Shown here: positions 31,758 through 39,239 of the stretch, in pieces
Layout: each line of letters starts with the position of its first letter
Position numbering within the stretch: position 1 is the first letter of the stretch
NCBI GenBank assembly: GCA_947493745.1
Contig: CANLSM010000001.1
Location: 215,913-279,912 of the forward strand
Length of the DNA stretch: 64,000 bases
Direction of reading: 5' to 3'
Source: an uncultured Paracoccaceae bacterium
GTDB lineage: Bacteria; Pseudomonadota; Alphaproteobacteria; Rhodobacterales; Rhodobacteraceae
Position numbers and translations under genes: made by a program
The notes under the pieces: generated by a model
Seen by the model: the letters and a program-made list of their open reading frames with translations, nothing else
What the model was told of the DNA's origin: nothing
Databases searched by the model: none

Positions 31758-31954
31758 AAAACTCACCCCAAAAATCACACAAGGGTTACTCAACGCGTTC
31801 TATACAGAACATACTCAACACAACGCTACAAATACCCGAAATAGGCAAACAAAACCCTTGGTACCATTTACACGGAACTACATACTCGGGGCTTGATCTT
31901 TCTACTCAAGAGCGAGCCAGATATCAAGAAAAAAATGCAAAAATGCTGAATTGA
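31748..31954 (+). CDS. Doubtful small ORF in AT-rich gap
   Basis: An open frame of 68 codons coding for a polar protein rich in Asn, Gln, Ser and Thr (MARQNSPQKSHKG...), with no motif or membrane segment that I recognise. Its base composition differs from all neighbours. Its ATG lies inside the right arm of the hairpin at 31727-31757, which would hide the start, and no good ribosome binding site is visible. It could be a small gene of foreign origin, a leader peptide or chance. I lean toward chance or decayed sequence. Confidence 0.2.
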   Translation: MARQNSPQKSHKGYSTRSIQNILNTTLQIPEIGKQNPWYHLHGTTYSGLDLSTQERARYQEKNAKMLN

Positions 31955-32012
31955 ATCGCATTTTCTTCCTCTTTCGTAAAAATGCTGTTTCAAGTCGTTT
32001 TTTGGTGACGAA

Positions 32013-32041
32013 ATGCCTCATTTTTGAAGAAAATGAAGCAT
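32013..32041. repeat. AT-rich stem-loop upstream of the HTH gene
   Basis: ATGCCTCATTTT pairs with AAAATGAAGCAT across a TGAAG loop, with one C-A mismatch. It lies about 160 bases upstream of the XRE-type gene. It may be a regulator site or part of an untranslated leader. No T-run follows it, so it is not a standard terminator. Confidence 0.45.
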
Positions 32042-32199
32042 GATTGCGCATGCATTTACAACATATTGTGTATGAAGTGCCTCAAGATCTATATGTAGAT
32101 ATTTGGTTTTAAATTACTGAATTTTTGCTGCATTTACTTGGAAAAACTGCCATTTTGCTTTAAGGCGGGATTGGGTGAAGAATGTGTTGAGAATGTGTC

Positions 32200-32520
32200 A
32201 TGGTCGATAGTGATTGGAGAACAAGGCTTGGTGAGCAACTCGCGCTCAAAGGCGTAAAGGTCACCGAGCTTTCAGAACGGCTTGGACGTCATAGGGACTA
32301 TGTATCCCGCGTAACGAAAGGTGAAGCACAGCCAAGTGCTGAATTGTTGATGGAATTGTTTCAGATTACCGGAATAAGGTATGAGGACGTGATGTTCCCG
32401 AAGCCGTCGTCCACCGGACGGACGGCACCGGAGGTTGACGAGACACCGCTGAAAGGCAGTCTCGAACAACTCCAGACAATTCTCAACACCGATACGTTCA
32501 AGCGCAACAGCGAGGACTAG
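32200..32520 (+). CDS. XRE-family helix-turn-helix protein
   Basis: A 106-residue protein with one Cro/cI-type HTH (about residues 8-66). KVTELSERLGRHRDYVSRVTKG is the helix-turn-helix, split as VTELSERLG then RHRDYVSRVTKG, followed by PSAELLMELFQITGI. The C-terminal 40 residues are polar without a recognised domain. It is probably a DNA-binding regulator. It lies 36 bases before luxR on the same strand, which suggests cotranscription and a role in quorum-sensing control. The ribosome binding site is weak (TTGAGAATG) and follows the AT-rich gap. Confidence 0.8.
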   Translation: MVDSDWRTRLGEQLALKGVKVTELSERLGRHRDYVSRVTKGEAQPSAELLMELFQITGIRYEDVMFPKPSSTGRTAPEVDETPLKGSLEQLQTILNTDTFKRNSED

Positions 32521-32556
32521 AACTTGGGATTGCGGGATGCCTGAAGGATCGTATCA

Positions 32557-33177
32557 ATGAACGTCGGTGACATCAAACCGAGCGTCATGACCGGTGCTGC
32601 CCATGGCGTCCTGTCGCGTCTTGGGCCGACGGGCTATACAGTCGTGTCCGGCTTACCTGACAGACCCGACCTTTACACCACCTATGGTGCCGACTGGTCG
32701 TCTGTCTACGTCTCGGAGCGTCTGGCAGACGAGGATCCCGTGCTGGCGTTCATGACCAACGGGTCCGGCTATGCGTCATGGAAGGACCTCGCCCAGAAAG
32801 ATGCGGGCGCGCGCGTATTCAAGCTGGCCGCTGAACACGGCCTTGAGAACGGCAGCGTCGTGACAGCTGCGCGCAAGGGCAAGAAGATTGCCTGTTCATT
32901 GAGTCACAAGGAAGAACGGCTGACGGACGCGGATATCGAGGAGGTGACCTGCTCGCTCCTGATATTCCTGGTGCTCATGGAAGAGCCCGATACACCGCAT
33001 ACCGGCAGTGAGATCCTTTATCATTTGTCTACCGGTCTGACCGAAGATGAGATCGCGATACTCATCGGTAAGAGTAAAGCTACCGTTGCCAATCTGAGGA
33101 AGGCAGCGGTCCACGAATTGGGGGCGTCGAATATCTACGAAGCCGTAGCAAAAGGGAAAAGGATAGGTATAATATAA
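32557..33177 (+). CDS. luxR: LuxR-family autoinducer-binding transcriptional regulator
   Basis: A 206-residue protein. The N-terminal autoinducer domain keeps the ligand contacts of TraR at a constant offset of ten: W47, Y51, D60, P61 and W75 (TraR W57, Y61, D70, P71, W85). The C-terminal HTH (about 150-205) reads STGLTEDEIAILIGKSKATVANLRKAA, a slightly divergent LuxR/FixJ helix pair. It should bind an acyl-homoserine lactone and control the adjacent synthase and other targets. Its stop overlaps the start of the luxI gene (TAATG), so the two are translationally coupled. It is shorter than most LuxR proteins (about 235-250). Confidence 0.92.
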   Translation: MNVGDIKPSVMTGAAHGVLSRLGPTGYTVVSGLPDRPDLYTTYGADWSSVYVSERLADEDPVLAFMTNGSGYASWKDLAQKDAGARVFKLAAEHGLENGSVVTAARKGKKIACSLSHKEERLTDADIEEVTCSLLIFLVLMEEPDTPHTGSEILYHLSTGLTEDEIAILIGKSKATVANLRKAAVHELGASNIYEAVAKGKRIGII

Positions 33178-33836
33178 TGACTGTAGTGATGAGAGACGCG
33201 TCATTCACGAACAGTTCTCCGGTAGTTAAGAGTTCAGGAACCCTCAAGTTTCACATTATCCGGTATGGAGACTTTCACGCTTACAAGCTCCTTAAAGAGT
33301 ATCACAAGCTCCGCAAGGACATATTCGTGGATCAGCTGGAATGGGATCTGCCTCATGAGAATGGTGAGGAAAGAGACCAGTATGACAATCCGAGTGCCAC
33401 ATACATCATTTCCGAACGGGACGGCGTATGTCAGGGCGGGTTAAGGCTGGCACCGACAACGACCATCTTCGAAGCGGACGGTCGAATGTACAGCTATATG
33501 GTTCGGGACGCCGTGAGAGGTGAACTGGACTCGATCCCCCAGGATGTCGTGACAGACACGCCCGTCAGCCCGAATGTATGGGAAATGACGCGGGTCGTTT
33601 CACCCTCCGACGGGGACCATCTGCGGGACCTGATCGCCCACACGACTGATTTTCTCCGCAGCAAGGGGGCGACTGACTTCCTGTTCCTGTCTCGCCCCGG
33701 CTCTGGTAGAATCTGTCGCGTATGGGGTCATGAGGTAACGGCACTCGGTCCGCTCAGGCAGATCGGAACAGGCCGCTATCAGGTGTTTTCGGTCAGCACG
33801 GACAAGAAAGACGCGGCATCGGCGCTCGCGGCCTGA
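33177..33836 (+). CDS. luxI: Acyl-homoserine lactone synthase (LuxI family)
   Basis: A 219-residue enzyme that makes an N-acyl-homoserine lactone from S-adenosylmethionine and acyl-ACP. All positions invariant in the LuxI family are present: R46, F50, W56, D67, D70, R90 and the E136-x-x-R139 pair in VWEMTRV. GGLRLAPTT and FLFLSRPG are also typical. The residue that follows the SAM site (T138 in EMTR) is the Thr associated with long or 3-oxo acyl chains in studied synthases, but chain length cannot be fixed from sequence alone. It overlaps luxR by one base. A second in-frame ATG at 33189 is possible. Confidence 0.95.
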   Translation: MTVVMRDASFTNSSPVVKSSGTLKFHIIRYGDFHAYKLLKEYHKLRKDIFVDQLEWDLPHENGEERDQYDNPSATYIISERDGVCQGGLRLAPTTTIFEADGRMYSYMVRDAVRGELDSIPQDVVTDTPVSPNVWEMTRVVSPSDGDHLRDLIAHTTDFLRSKGATDFLFLSRPGSGRICRVWGHEVTALGPLRQIGTGRYQVFSVSTDKKDAASALAA

Positions 33837-33844
33837 AACAGAAA

Positions 33845-33897
33845 CTGGTGTTGCCCGCGATCTGTAACCGGATACGGGCGACACCAAAGACACCAGT
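33845..33897. terminator. Stem-loop with two alternative right arms after luxI
   Basis: GGTGTTGCCCG at 33847-33857 pairs with CGGGCGACACC at 33875-33885 (one G-U pair, 17-base loop). The overlapping left sequence ACTGGTGT at 33844-33851 can instead pair with ACACCAGT at 33890-33897. The two pairings exclude each other. No T-run follows, so it may be an intercistronic processing or attenuation structure between luxI and the next LuxR-type gene rather than a simple terminator. Confidence 0.45.
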
Positions 33898-33952
33898 AAC
33901 CTAGAAAACCAGAACTCCAAGGACCGGGTTTTTGAATAAGCGAGATACAAGC

Positions 33953-34414
33953 ATGGTTTCCGGTTTGCCGGACATTGCGACAAGGCGGCTCAAATCCTTT
34001 GCCGCAAACGACGATCTTCTGATCCGCGTCGTTGACACCGACCCGGCCCATGAGCAGTTGAAGGATGCAGGCAATGGACTGATGCGCATCGGCGTGCATC
34101 ACAAGGGCGCCTATGCAGAGGCCACATTCTCGCGCAATGGCAATGAGATGCACAGCCGCGATGTCATTGAGGCGCGCGCAGCACTTCTGACCCTCCAGCA
34201 TTTTCGCGACACAGCGCCCAACAGCTTCAATCCCAGCGAAAAGGAGCGGGCCTATCTTGCCTTTGTTGCCGAAGGCCTGTCCGATCAGCAGATCGCCGAT
34301 GAACTGAACCTGTCGCTGCGGGCCGTAAGGGAGCGCAAGAAAAAGTTGCTGACGAACACCGGCTCACGAACCGTCGCACATGCGCTTTCGCGCTATCTCG
34401 ACAGCCTGAACTAA
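33953..34414 (+). CDS. LuxR-type HTH regulator without a recognisable autoinducer domain
   Basis: A protein of about 153 residues with a C-terminal LuxR/GerE HTH (about 90-150): FNPSEKERAYLAFVAEG, SDQQIADELNLSLRAVRERKKKL, then TGSRTVAHAL. The N-terminal 85 residues are too short for, and do not resemble, an acyl-homoserine lactone domain. The start is uncertain: ATG 33953 is preferred, and a TTG at 33932 follows AAGGACC and would add seven residues. It lies 116 bases after luxI on the same strand. It may integrate another signal into the quorum response. Its stop overlaps by four bases the end of a convergent small gene. Confidence 0.82.
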   Translation: MVSGLPDIATRRLKSFAANDDLLIRVVDTDPAHEQLKDAGNGLMRIGVHHKGAYAEATFSRNGNEMHSRDVIEARAALLTLQHFRDTAPNSFNPSEKERAYLAFVAEGLSDQQIADELNLSLRAVRERKKKLLTNTGSRTVAHALSRYLDSLN

Positions 34415-34593
34415 CGCCGGGGTTCCGGGTCTATGGGTCCCGCACCTTCCATCTTTTTGTTTTCAATTGAATCGATAATTGCCGAAACCGCATCCGATTC
34501 TTGCGTGTAGTTATTGCTCTTAAGCTCATGGCGCAGGTAAATCAGCATCCTCACAAGCGCCTTGTCCTGATTGTTCAAGTCAGCTTTGGTCAT
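34411..34593 (-). CDS. Small hypothetical protein
   Basis: A 60-residue hydrophilic, mostly helical protein (NNQDKALVRMLIYLRHELKSN, DAVSAIIDSIENKK). It has normal codon use and a proper ATG at 34593, but a weak ribosome binding site. It converges on the solo LuxR-type gene with a four-base overlap, an arrangement typical of real compact genes. I recognise no family. Confidence 0.5.
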   Translation of the reverse strand: MTKADLNNQDKALVRMLIYLRHELKSNNYTQESDAVSAIIDSIENKKMEGAGPIDPEPRR

Positions 34594-34900
34594 CGAGAAA
34601 TGGCACCCGGTAAGCTATAAAGAGCATTGGCTAGAAGTCTGCAGTGTTCCGCTTCCGCCTAAAATCTGTAACTAATGCGTATTCGGCCAAAGGCCAGAAA
34701 CAGTTTGCAGCATGAAAGATGCTGCGTCCAGTCAAACGCTCGTCGAGAGGGGCGCGAAGGGTTGGACCGCCAAGTCGAAGCCCGGGTTGAATCCCGGGCG
34801 CGTAACGCGGTAAAGACAGCGAATTGGCGTGAGAACGGTCCCTGTGCCCGCCTCCGCGTCACCTCCCGGTGGCTTTCGCTATATCAACGGAGTGCATATC
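34594..34900. other. Intergenic gap with a perfect inverted repeat
   Basis: This 307-base stretch between a small minus-strand gene and rnd holds no convincing gene. The only clear structure is GCCCGGG-TTGAAT-CCCGGGC at 34780-34799. It recalls a tRNA T-arm, but the loop is six bases and no matching acceptor, anticodon or D arm is present. A plus-strand frame of 81 codons at 34675-34920 looks like chance. The rnd promoter should lie here. Confidence 0.5.
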
Positions 34901-35512
34901 TTGGCCAATCATCTGCATAGCGGCGATCTGCCTGACGGGCTCGATCTTGGACCGGTTGTCGCGATCGACAGCGAGACGATGGGACTGATCCCGTCCCGCG
35001 ACCGTCTGTGTGTGGTGCAACTGTCGGGCGGCGACGGTGATGCGCATGTTGTGCAGATAGCCCAGGACCAGACCCGCGCCCCCAATCTGGAGGCAATGCT
35101 GGCAAACCCTGATCAGCTGAAGCTCTTTCATTTCGGGCGGTTCGATATCGCAGTGCTTCTGAACCGTTTCGACGTACTGACGACACCGGTCTACTGCACC
35201 AAGATCGCCTCCAAGCTCGTCCGTACCTATACAGACCGACATGGATTGAAGAACCTTCTTGAAGAGTTGCTCGGGGTCGATATCTCCAAGCAGCAGCAGA
35301 GCTCGGACTGGGGCGCCGAGACGCTGACCGATGCACAGGTTGCCTACGCGGCCTCCGACGTTCTCTATCTGCACCGGCTGAAGGAGGAACTGGACCGTCG
35401 GCTGGAGCGTGAAGGCCGGGCCGAAATCGCACAGGCCTGCTTCGACTTCCTGCCGCGGCGGGCCGAGCTTGACCTGATGGGTTGGCCCGAAACCGATATC
35501 TTTGCACACTGA
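34901..35512 (+). CDS. rnd: Ribonuclease D-like 3'-5' exonuclease (short form)
   Basis: A 203-residue protein with one DEDD exonuclease domain: VAIDSETMGL (Exo I, the D and E ligands), FHFGRFDIAVL (Exo II) and YAASDVLYLHRL (Exo III, YxxxD). It removes 3' extensions from structured RNA such as tRNA precursors. It lacks the HRDC domains of E. coli RNase D, as usual for short alphaproteobacterial forms. The start chosen is TTG at 34901, which gives MANHLHSGDLPD, the N-terminus I know from relatives, and has CGGAG upstream. The longer frame from 34829 adds 24 residues of low similarity. It lies 6 bases before kdsD. Confidence 0.9.
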   Translation: MANHLHSGDLPDGLDLGPVVAIDSETMGLIPSRDRLCVVQLSGGDGDAHVVQIAQDQTRAPNLEAMLANPDQLKLFHFGRFDIAVLLNRFDVLTTPVYCTKIASKLVRTYTDRHGLKNLLEELLGVDISKQQQSSDWGAETLTDAQVAYAASDVLYLHRLKEELDRRLEREGRAEIAQACFDFLPRRAELDLMGWPETDIFAH

Positions 35513-35518
35513 GCCGTC

Positions 35519-36484
35519 ATGAAACCTGATCCTCAAAACCTCATCGCCAGCGGCAAACGCGTGATCGCTGTGGAAGCCGAGGCCTTGAGCAGCCTTGCAG
35601 ACAGTCTCGGTGAAAGCTTCGCGGAAGCGGTTACAGTGATGCTTGCCGCCAAGGGGCGGATCGTCGTCAGCGGAATGGGCAAGTCAGGGCATGTCGCCCG
35701 CAAGATCACCGCGACTTTGGCTTCCACCGGAACACCCGCGCAATATGTTCATCCCGGCGAGGCCAGCCATGGGGATCTTGGCATGATCGCAAAGGGCGAT
35801 GTCGTTCTTTTGCTGTCGAACTCCGGTGAGACGCCGGAACTGGCAGATCTCATCGGCTACACACGGCGCTTCCAGATCCCTCTGATCGGTGTGGCGGCCA
35901 AGCCGAAGAGCACGCTTATGATGCAGAGCGATGTGGGCATCCTTCTGCCATCCGCACCGGAGGCGTGCCCAAACGGCCTCGCGCCGACAACCTCGACCAC
36001 CATGACACTTGCCCTGGGCGACGCGCTTTCCGTCGCACTGATGGAACAGCGCAGCTTCACTCCGGAAAACTTCCGTGCCTTCCATCCCGGCGGCAAGCTT
36101 GGCGCAAGACTGGCCAAGGTCGGCGACCTGATGCATGGCGGGGACGACCTTCCGGTCACGCCTGAAACCGCGCCGATGTCGGATGCGCTTCTGGAGATCT
36201 CGTCCAAGGGCTTCGGTGTGACCTGTGTCGTTGACCGCGATGGCCGGATGGTCGGCATCATCACCGATGGTGACTTGCGACGGCATATGGATGGGCTTCT
36301 GGCGCAGATTGCGGGGGACGTCATGACACGGGACCCACAGACCATCGCTGGCACTTCGCTTGCATCCGAGGCGCTGGGCATCATGCAGGACCGCAAGATC
36401 ACCTCGCTTTTCGCCATAACCGAGGATGGACGACCCGAAGGTATCCTGCACATTCATGACTGCCTGCGTGCCGGTGTGGATTGA
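35519..36484 (+). CDS. kdsD: D-arabinose 5-phosphate isomerase (KpsF/GutQ family)
   Basis: A 321-residue cytosolic enzyme that converts ribulose 5-phosphate to arabinose 5-phosphate, the first step of Kdo synthesis. The N-terminal SIS domain (about 30-170) has VVSGMGKSGHVARKI, STGTPAQYVHPGEASHGDLG and LSNSGETPEL. HPGGKLGARL closes it, then two CBS domains follow (about 205-260 and 270-320). It starts the compact kdsD-lptC-lptA-lptB series and overlaps lptC by ATGA. kdsB, a later Kdo gene, lies at 48.3-49.1 kb. Confidence 0.96.
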   Translation: MKPDPQNLIASGKRVIAVEAEALSSLADSLGESFAEAVTVMLAAKGRIVVSGMGKSGHVARKITATLASTGTPAQYVHPGEASHGDLGMIAKGDVVLLLSNSGETPELADLIGYTRRFQIPLIGVAAKPKSTLMMQSDVGILLPSAPEACPNGLAPTTSTTMTLALGDALSVALMEQRSFTPENFRAFHPGGKLGARLAKVGDLMHGGDDLPVTPETAPMSDALLEISSKGFGVTCVVDRDGRMVGIITDGDLRRHMDGLLAQIAGDVMTRDPQTIAGTSLASEALGIMQDRKITSLFAITEDGRPEGILHIHDCLRAGVD

Positions 36485-37095
36485 TGGCTCGCCGCGCCGG
36501 ATTCTATTCCAACGCTGTTGCCATTCTCAAGATTTGTCTGCCGCTTATCGCTGTTGCGATCCTGATCCTCGTTTTCGTTGTCGAGCGGGAAGATGATTTC
36601 GACGATGGCGGCCTGGCTTTCACGGAGGCCGATGTTCAGAGCCTCGGTCAGGGACTGCAACTGACCAACCCGCAACTCTCGGGCACCACGGCGATCGGCG
36701 AGCAGTACATCCTGAGCGCTGCCACCATTGCACCGGTCAACATCTCGCCCGATCATCTGATGGCCGATACGTTGAGCGGTACGTTGTCAGGTGATGAGCG
36801 GCGCATAGATTTCTCCGCCGATCAGGCAGAGATCGAGGTCGGTGCCAAGCGCCTTACCCTGACCAGGGGATTGTCCGTCGAGACCTCCGACGGCTACACG
36901 CTTACCGCACCACGGGTGGAGGCAAATCTTCGCACTTCGACCCTTGTGGCCGACGGGCCGGTCAAGGCCACGGGTCCGATTGGCGCAATAACGGCCGGAA
37001 ATCTGGAAATTTCCCCCGAACCGGAGACGCAGAATCGCGTGATTTGGTTCCGCGATGGGGTTACGGTGCGCTATACACCCGCCAAACAGGAGTAA
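36484..37095 (+). CDS. lptC: LPS export system protein LptC
   Basis: A 203-residue bitopic inner-membrane protein with one transmembrane helix near the start (about 14-35, ILKICLPLIAVAILILVFVV) and a periplasmic beta-jellyroll domain. It passes lipopolysaccharide from the LptBFG transporter to LptA. The start at 36484 overlaps the kdsD stop. Similarity in this family is low, and the call rests on the anchor-plus-beta architecture (LTRGLSVETSDGYTLTAPRV fits the LptC repeat) and on its position before lptA. Confidence 0.88.
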   Translation: MARRAGFYSNAVAILKICLPLIAVAILILVFVVEREDDFDDGGLAFTEADVQSLGQGLQLTNPQLSGTTAIGEQYILSAATIAPVNISPDHLMADTLSGTLSGDERRIDFSADQAEIEVGAKRLTLTRGLSVETSDGYTLTAPRVEANLRTSTLVADGPVKATGPIGAITAGNLEISPEPETQNRVIWFRDGVTVRYTPAKQE

Positions 37096-37104
37096 CTCTT
37101 CAGC

Positions 37105-37602
37105 ATGCGTCTCTCAGTTCCTGCCCTTGTTGCCGCGGCCGTTGCGCTGGCGAACCCGGTGATATCCCAGCAGGCGGATATCGGCTTTGGTGGGACACGG
37201 CATGACAGTTCGCTTCCGGTCGAGATCTCTGCCGACAGCCTCAGTGTCAATCAGGGTGCCGGGACGGCGGTTTTTCAGGGCGGCGTCCGTGTCGGGCAGG
37301 GTGATCTGAAGTTCTCCGCCGACATGATCGAGGTGCGCTATGTGGCGGGCAATGGTCAAAGCGGACAGGTCGATCAGATGCGGGCTGTGGGCAATGTTCT
37401 ATTGACCAACGGCGTGGAGGCGGCAGAAGCCGCGCGGGCGACCTACAGCGTTGTCGATGGCACCGTGCTGATGGAAGGCGATGTATTGCTGACACAGGGG
37501 GCGAATGCGCTCTCGGGTCAGAAACTGCGGATCAACCTTGATGACGGAACAGCAGCGATGGAGGGGCGGGTGACCACAATTCTGCAGCCGCCCGAAAACT
37601 GA
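37105..37602 (+). CDS. lptA: LPS transport periplasmic protein LptA
   Basis: A 165-residue protein with a signal peptide (MRLSVPALVAAAVALANPVIS) and an OstA-type beta-jellyroll. PVEISADSLSVNQGAGTAVF and the repeated G-x-V pattern (GGVRVGQGDLKF, EGDVLLTQGANALSG) are typical. It bridges the periplasm to carry LPS to LptD. An AGGAG site lies upstream. Its stop overlaps the lptB start (TGATG), so the two are coupled. Confidence 0.93.
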   Translation: MRLSVPALVAAAVALANPVISQQADIGFGGTRHDSSLPVEISADSLSVNQGAGTAVFQGGVRVGQGDLKFSADMIEVRYVAGNGQSGQVDQMRAVGNVLLTNGVEAAEAARATYSVVDGTVLMEGDVLLTQGANALSGQKLRINLDDGTAAMEGRVTTILQPPEN

Positions 37603-38363
37603 TGGACGCCTCCGCACCCGAGCTGACGGTTGAGGCTGGACAGGGTGGTCTTCAGGTCCGCAACCTTGGAAAAAGCTACAAGAAGCGCCCGGTCCTGCGC
37701 GATGTTTCGATGGAGCTGAACCGAGGCGAGGTCGTGGCACTGCTCGGCCCCAATGGCGCGGGCAAAACCACCTGCTTTTATTCGATCGCCGGTCTCGTGA
37801 CCCCGGAACAGGGCACGGTTTTGGTCGATGGCCGCGATGTCACCTTGCTGCCCATGTATCGCCGCGCCAAGCTGGGTATCGGCTACCTCCCGCAGGAAGC
37901 CTCGATCTTTCGCGGGCTCTCGGTGGAGCAGAATATCGCCGCCGTTCTGGAGTTGAACGTGAAGGAACGCGGACGGCGCAAGCAGATGCTCGACGCGCTT
38001 CTGGCGGAGTTTTCCATCACCCATCTGCGGCGGGCACCGTCGATTTCCCTGTCGGGCGGCGAGCGGCGCCGGGTCGAGATCGCCCGCTGCCTTGCCAGCC
38101 AGCCGAATTTCGTCCTGCTTGATGAGCCTTTTGCCGGTGTCGATCCGATTGCAGTGGGCGAAATCCGCTCATTGGTGAGCCATCTGAAAGATCGCGGCAT
38201 CGGCGTGCTGATCACCGACCACAACGTGCGCGAGACACTGGAGATCGTGGATCGCGCCTATATTCTGCACGACGGAACGGTCATGATGAGCGGAACCCCC
38301 AACGAAGTTGTCGAGGACGACAATGTCCGGCGGGTCTATCTGGGTGAACGCTTCCGCTTCTGA
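37602..38363 (+). CDS. lptB: LPS export ABC transporter ATPase LptB
   Basis: A 253-residue ATPase that powers LPS extraction from the inner membrane with LptF and LptG, which are not in this window. Walker A is GPNGAGKTT, the Q-loop is YLPQEAS, the signature is SLSGGERRR, Walker B is FVLLDEPFAG and the switch histidine is in ITDHNVRET. A 20-residue N-terminal extension precedes the usual start, but the ATG at 37602 is coupled to lptA. It is the last gene of the kdsD-lptCAB group. Confidence 0.97.
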   Translation: MDASAPELTVEAGQGGLQVRNLGKSYKKRPVLRDVSMELNRGEVVALLGPNGAGKTTCFYSIAGLVTPEQGTVLVDGRDVTLLPMYRRAKLGIGYLPQEASIFRGLSVEQNIAAVLELNVKERGRRKQMLDALLAEFSITHLRRAPSISLSGGERRRVEIARCLASQPNFVLLDEPFAGVDPIAVGEIRSLVSHLKDRGIGVLITDHNVRETLEIVDRAYILHDGTVMMSGTPNEVVEDDNVRRVYLGERFRF

Positions 38364-38618
38364 ACCGCCTTGATTGCCAAGCATTTCCTCCCGGAAATCA
38401 TTGCGAAATCACGGATCGCGGCATAGCCTTGGATCATGTGCAGACTCACTCTCTTTCCTGGCACCACACTTTCTTCATATTTATGGCGCAATCACACGTG
38501 TAGCTGAGGCATGTCGCGGAGAGATTGTTTCTGAAAGGGTCTGTACTGAGGATCAATTTGAGTAAGCAGATCCAGCCCAGGTTTATGGGCATTCAGGTCA
38601 ATCAACGCGGGGGAAACC
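38364..38618. other. lptB-hpf intergenic region, no rpoN
   Basis: This 255-base gap holds a small stem (ATTTCC-TCCC-GGAAAT, 38383-38398) and probably the hpf promoter. In many proteobacteria rpoN sits exactly here; no such frame exists in this sequence. A TGGCAC at about 38459 lacks the matching -12 GC element of a sigma-54 promoter. Confidence 0.6.
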
Positions 38619-39197
38619 ATGCGAATTCAGGTCTCGGGAAAGCAAATTGACATCGGTGACGCGCTGCGAAGCCATGTGGAAGGACGCATTCTGGAAGTTG
38701 TCTCAAAATACGCCGGGCGACCAACAGACGCGCATGTGACGTTTTCCAAAGACCGCCATGAGTTCGTGTCAGATGCGTCCGTGCATCTGTCTACCGGCCT
38801 GAAAGTACAGGCAACTTCACGGGCAAACGAGGTGTATGACGCCTTCGACGGCGCGACCGAGCGCATGGAAAAGCAGCTTCGGCGCTACAAGCGGCGTCTC
38901 AAGGATCATCATCAAAATCGCGAGAACCCGATAGATACTATTGACGCGCCGACCTATATCCTTGATGGAGGCGCGGAACAGACTGAGGAGGATGAGCCCG
39001 AGTCGCTGCAGCCGCTGATCGTTGCGGAAACACAGACCAAGGTTCAGACCCTGTCGGTTGGTGAGGCAGTCATGCAAATGGAATTGGCGGGTGCGCCTCT
39101 GCTGGTATTTCGAAACACAAGCCATGGCGGCGTGAATGTCGTCTACCAGCGCGAAGATGGTAACATAGGATGGGTGGATCCGCGCAGTTTGAGTTGA
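38619..39197 (+). CDS. hpf: Ribosome hibernation promoting factor, long form
   Basis: A 192-residue protein. The N-terminal domain (about 1-105, MRIQVSGKQIDIGDALRSHV then YDAFDGATERMEKQLRRYKRR) binds the 30S decoding region. The C-terminal domain (about 135-190, with LSVGEAVMQMELAGAPLLVF and YQREDGNIGWVDP) causes ribosome dimerisation. Long HPF forms 100S particles in resting cells. A GGGGGAAACC site precedes the ATG. It sits just before ptsN, the conserved arrangement. Confidence 0.96.
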   Translation: MRIQVSGKQIDIGDALRSHVEGRILEVVSKYAGRPTDAHVTFSKDRHEFVSDASVHLSTGLKVQATSRANEVYDAFDGATERMEKQLRRYKRRLKDHHQNRENPIDTIDAPTYILDGGAEQTEEDEPESLQPLIVAETQTKVQTLSVGEAVMQMELAGAPLLVFRNTSHGGVNVVYQREDGNIGWVDPRSLS

Positions 39198-39239
39198 CAC
39201 CAAGCGTGACCACCCCAACAAGACGGAGCAGGCCCAGTG

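Larger units (their letters stand above)
31459..32199. other. AT-rich intergenic region with hairpins and direct repeats
   Basis: These 741 bases are clearly richer in A+T than the surrounding coding DNA and hold no convincing large gene. Visible elements are a 13-bp stem with one bulge at 31727-31757, a weak AT stem at 31940-31964 followed by a pyrimidine tract, a 12-bp stem with one mismatch at 32013-32041, and a direct repeat AAAAATGCTG at 31939 and 31978. The heptamer TGCCTCA also occurs twice (from about 32014 and 32077). A doubtful 68-codon frame lies at 31748-31954. The region probably carries the promoter of the quorum-sensing block and perhaps a small RNA, or is a remnant of acquired DNA. 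Confidence 0.5.

Noticed and set aside
34740-34815. Possible tRNA around GCCCGGGTTGAATCCCGGGC
   Set aside because: The loop has six bases rather than the seven-base T-loop, and no paired acceptor, D arm or anticodon arm could be drawn.
38455-38480. Sigma-54 promoter candidate TGGCAC upstream of hpf
   Set aside because: The -12 GC dinucleotide is missing at the right distance.
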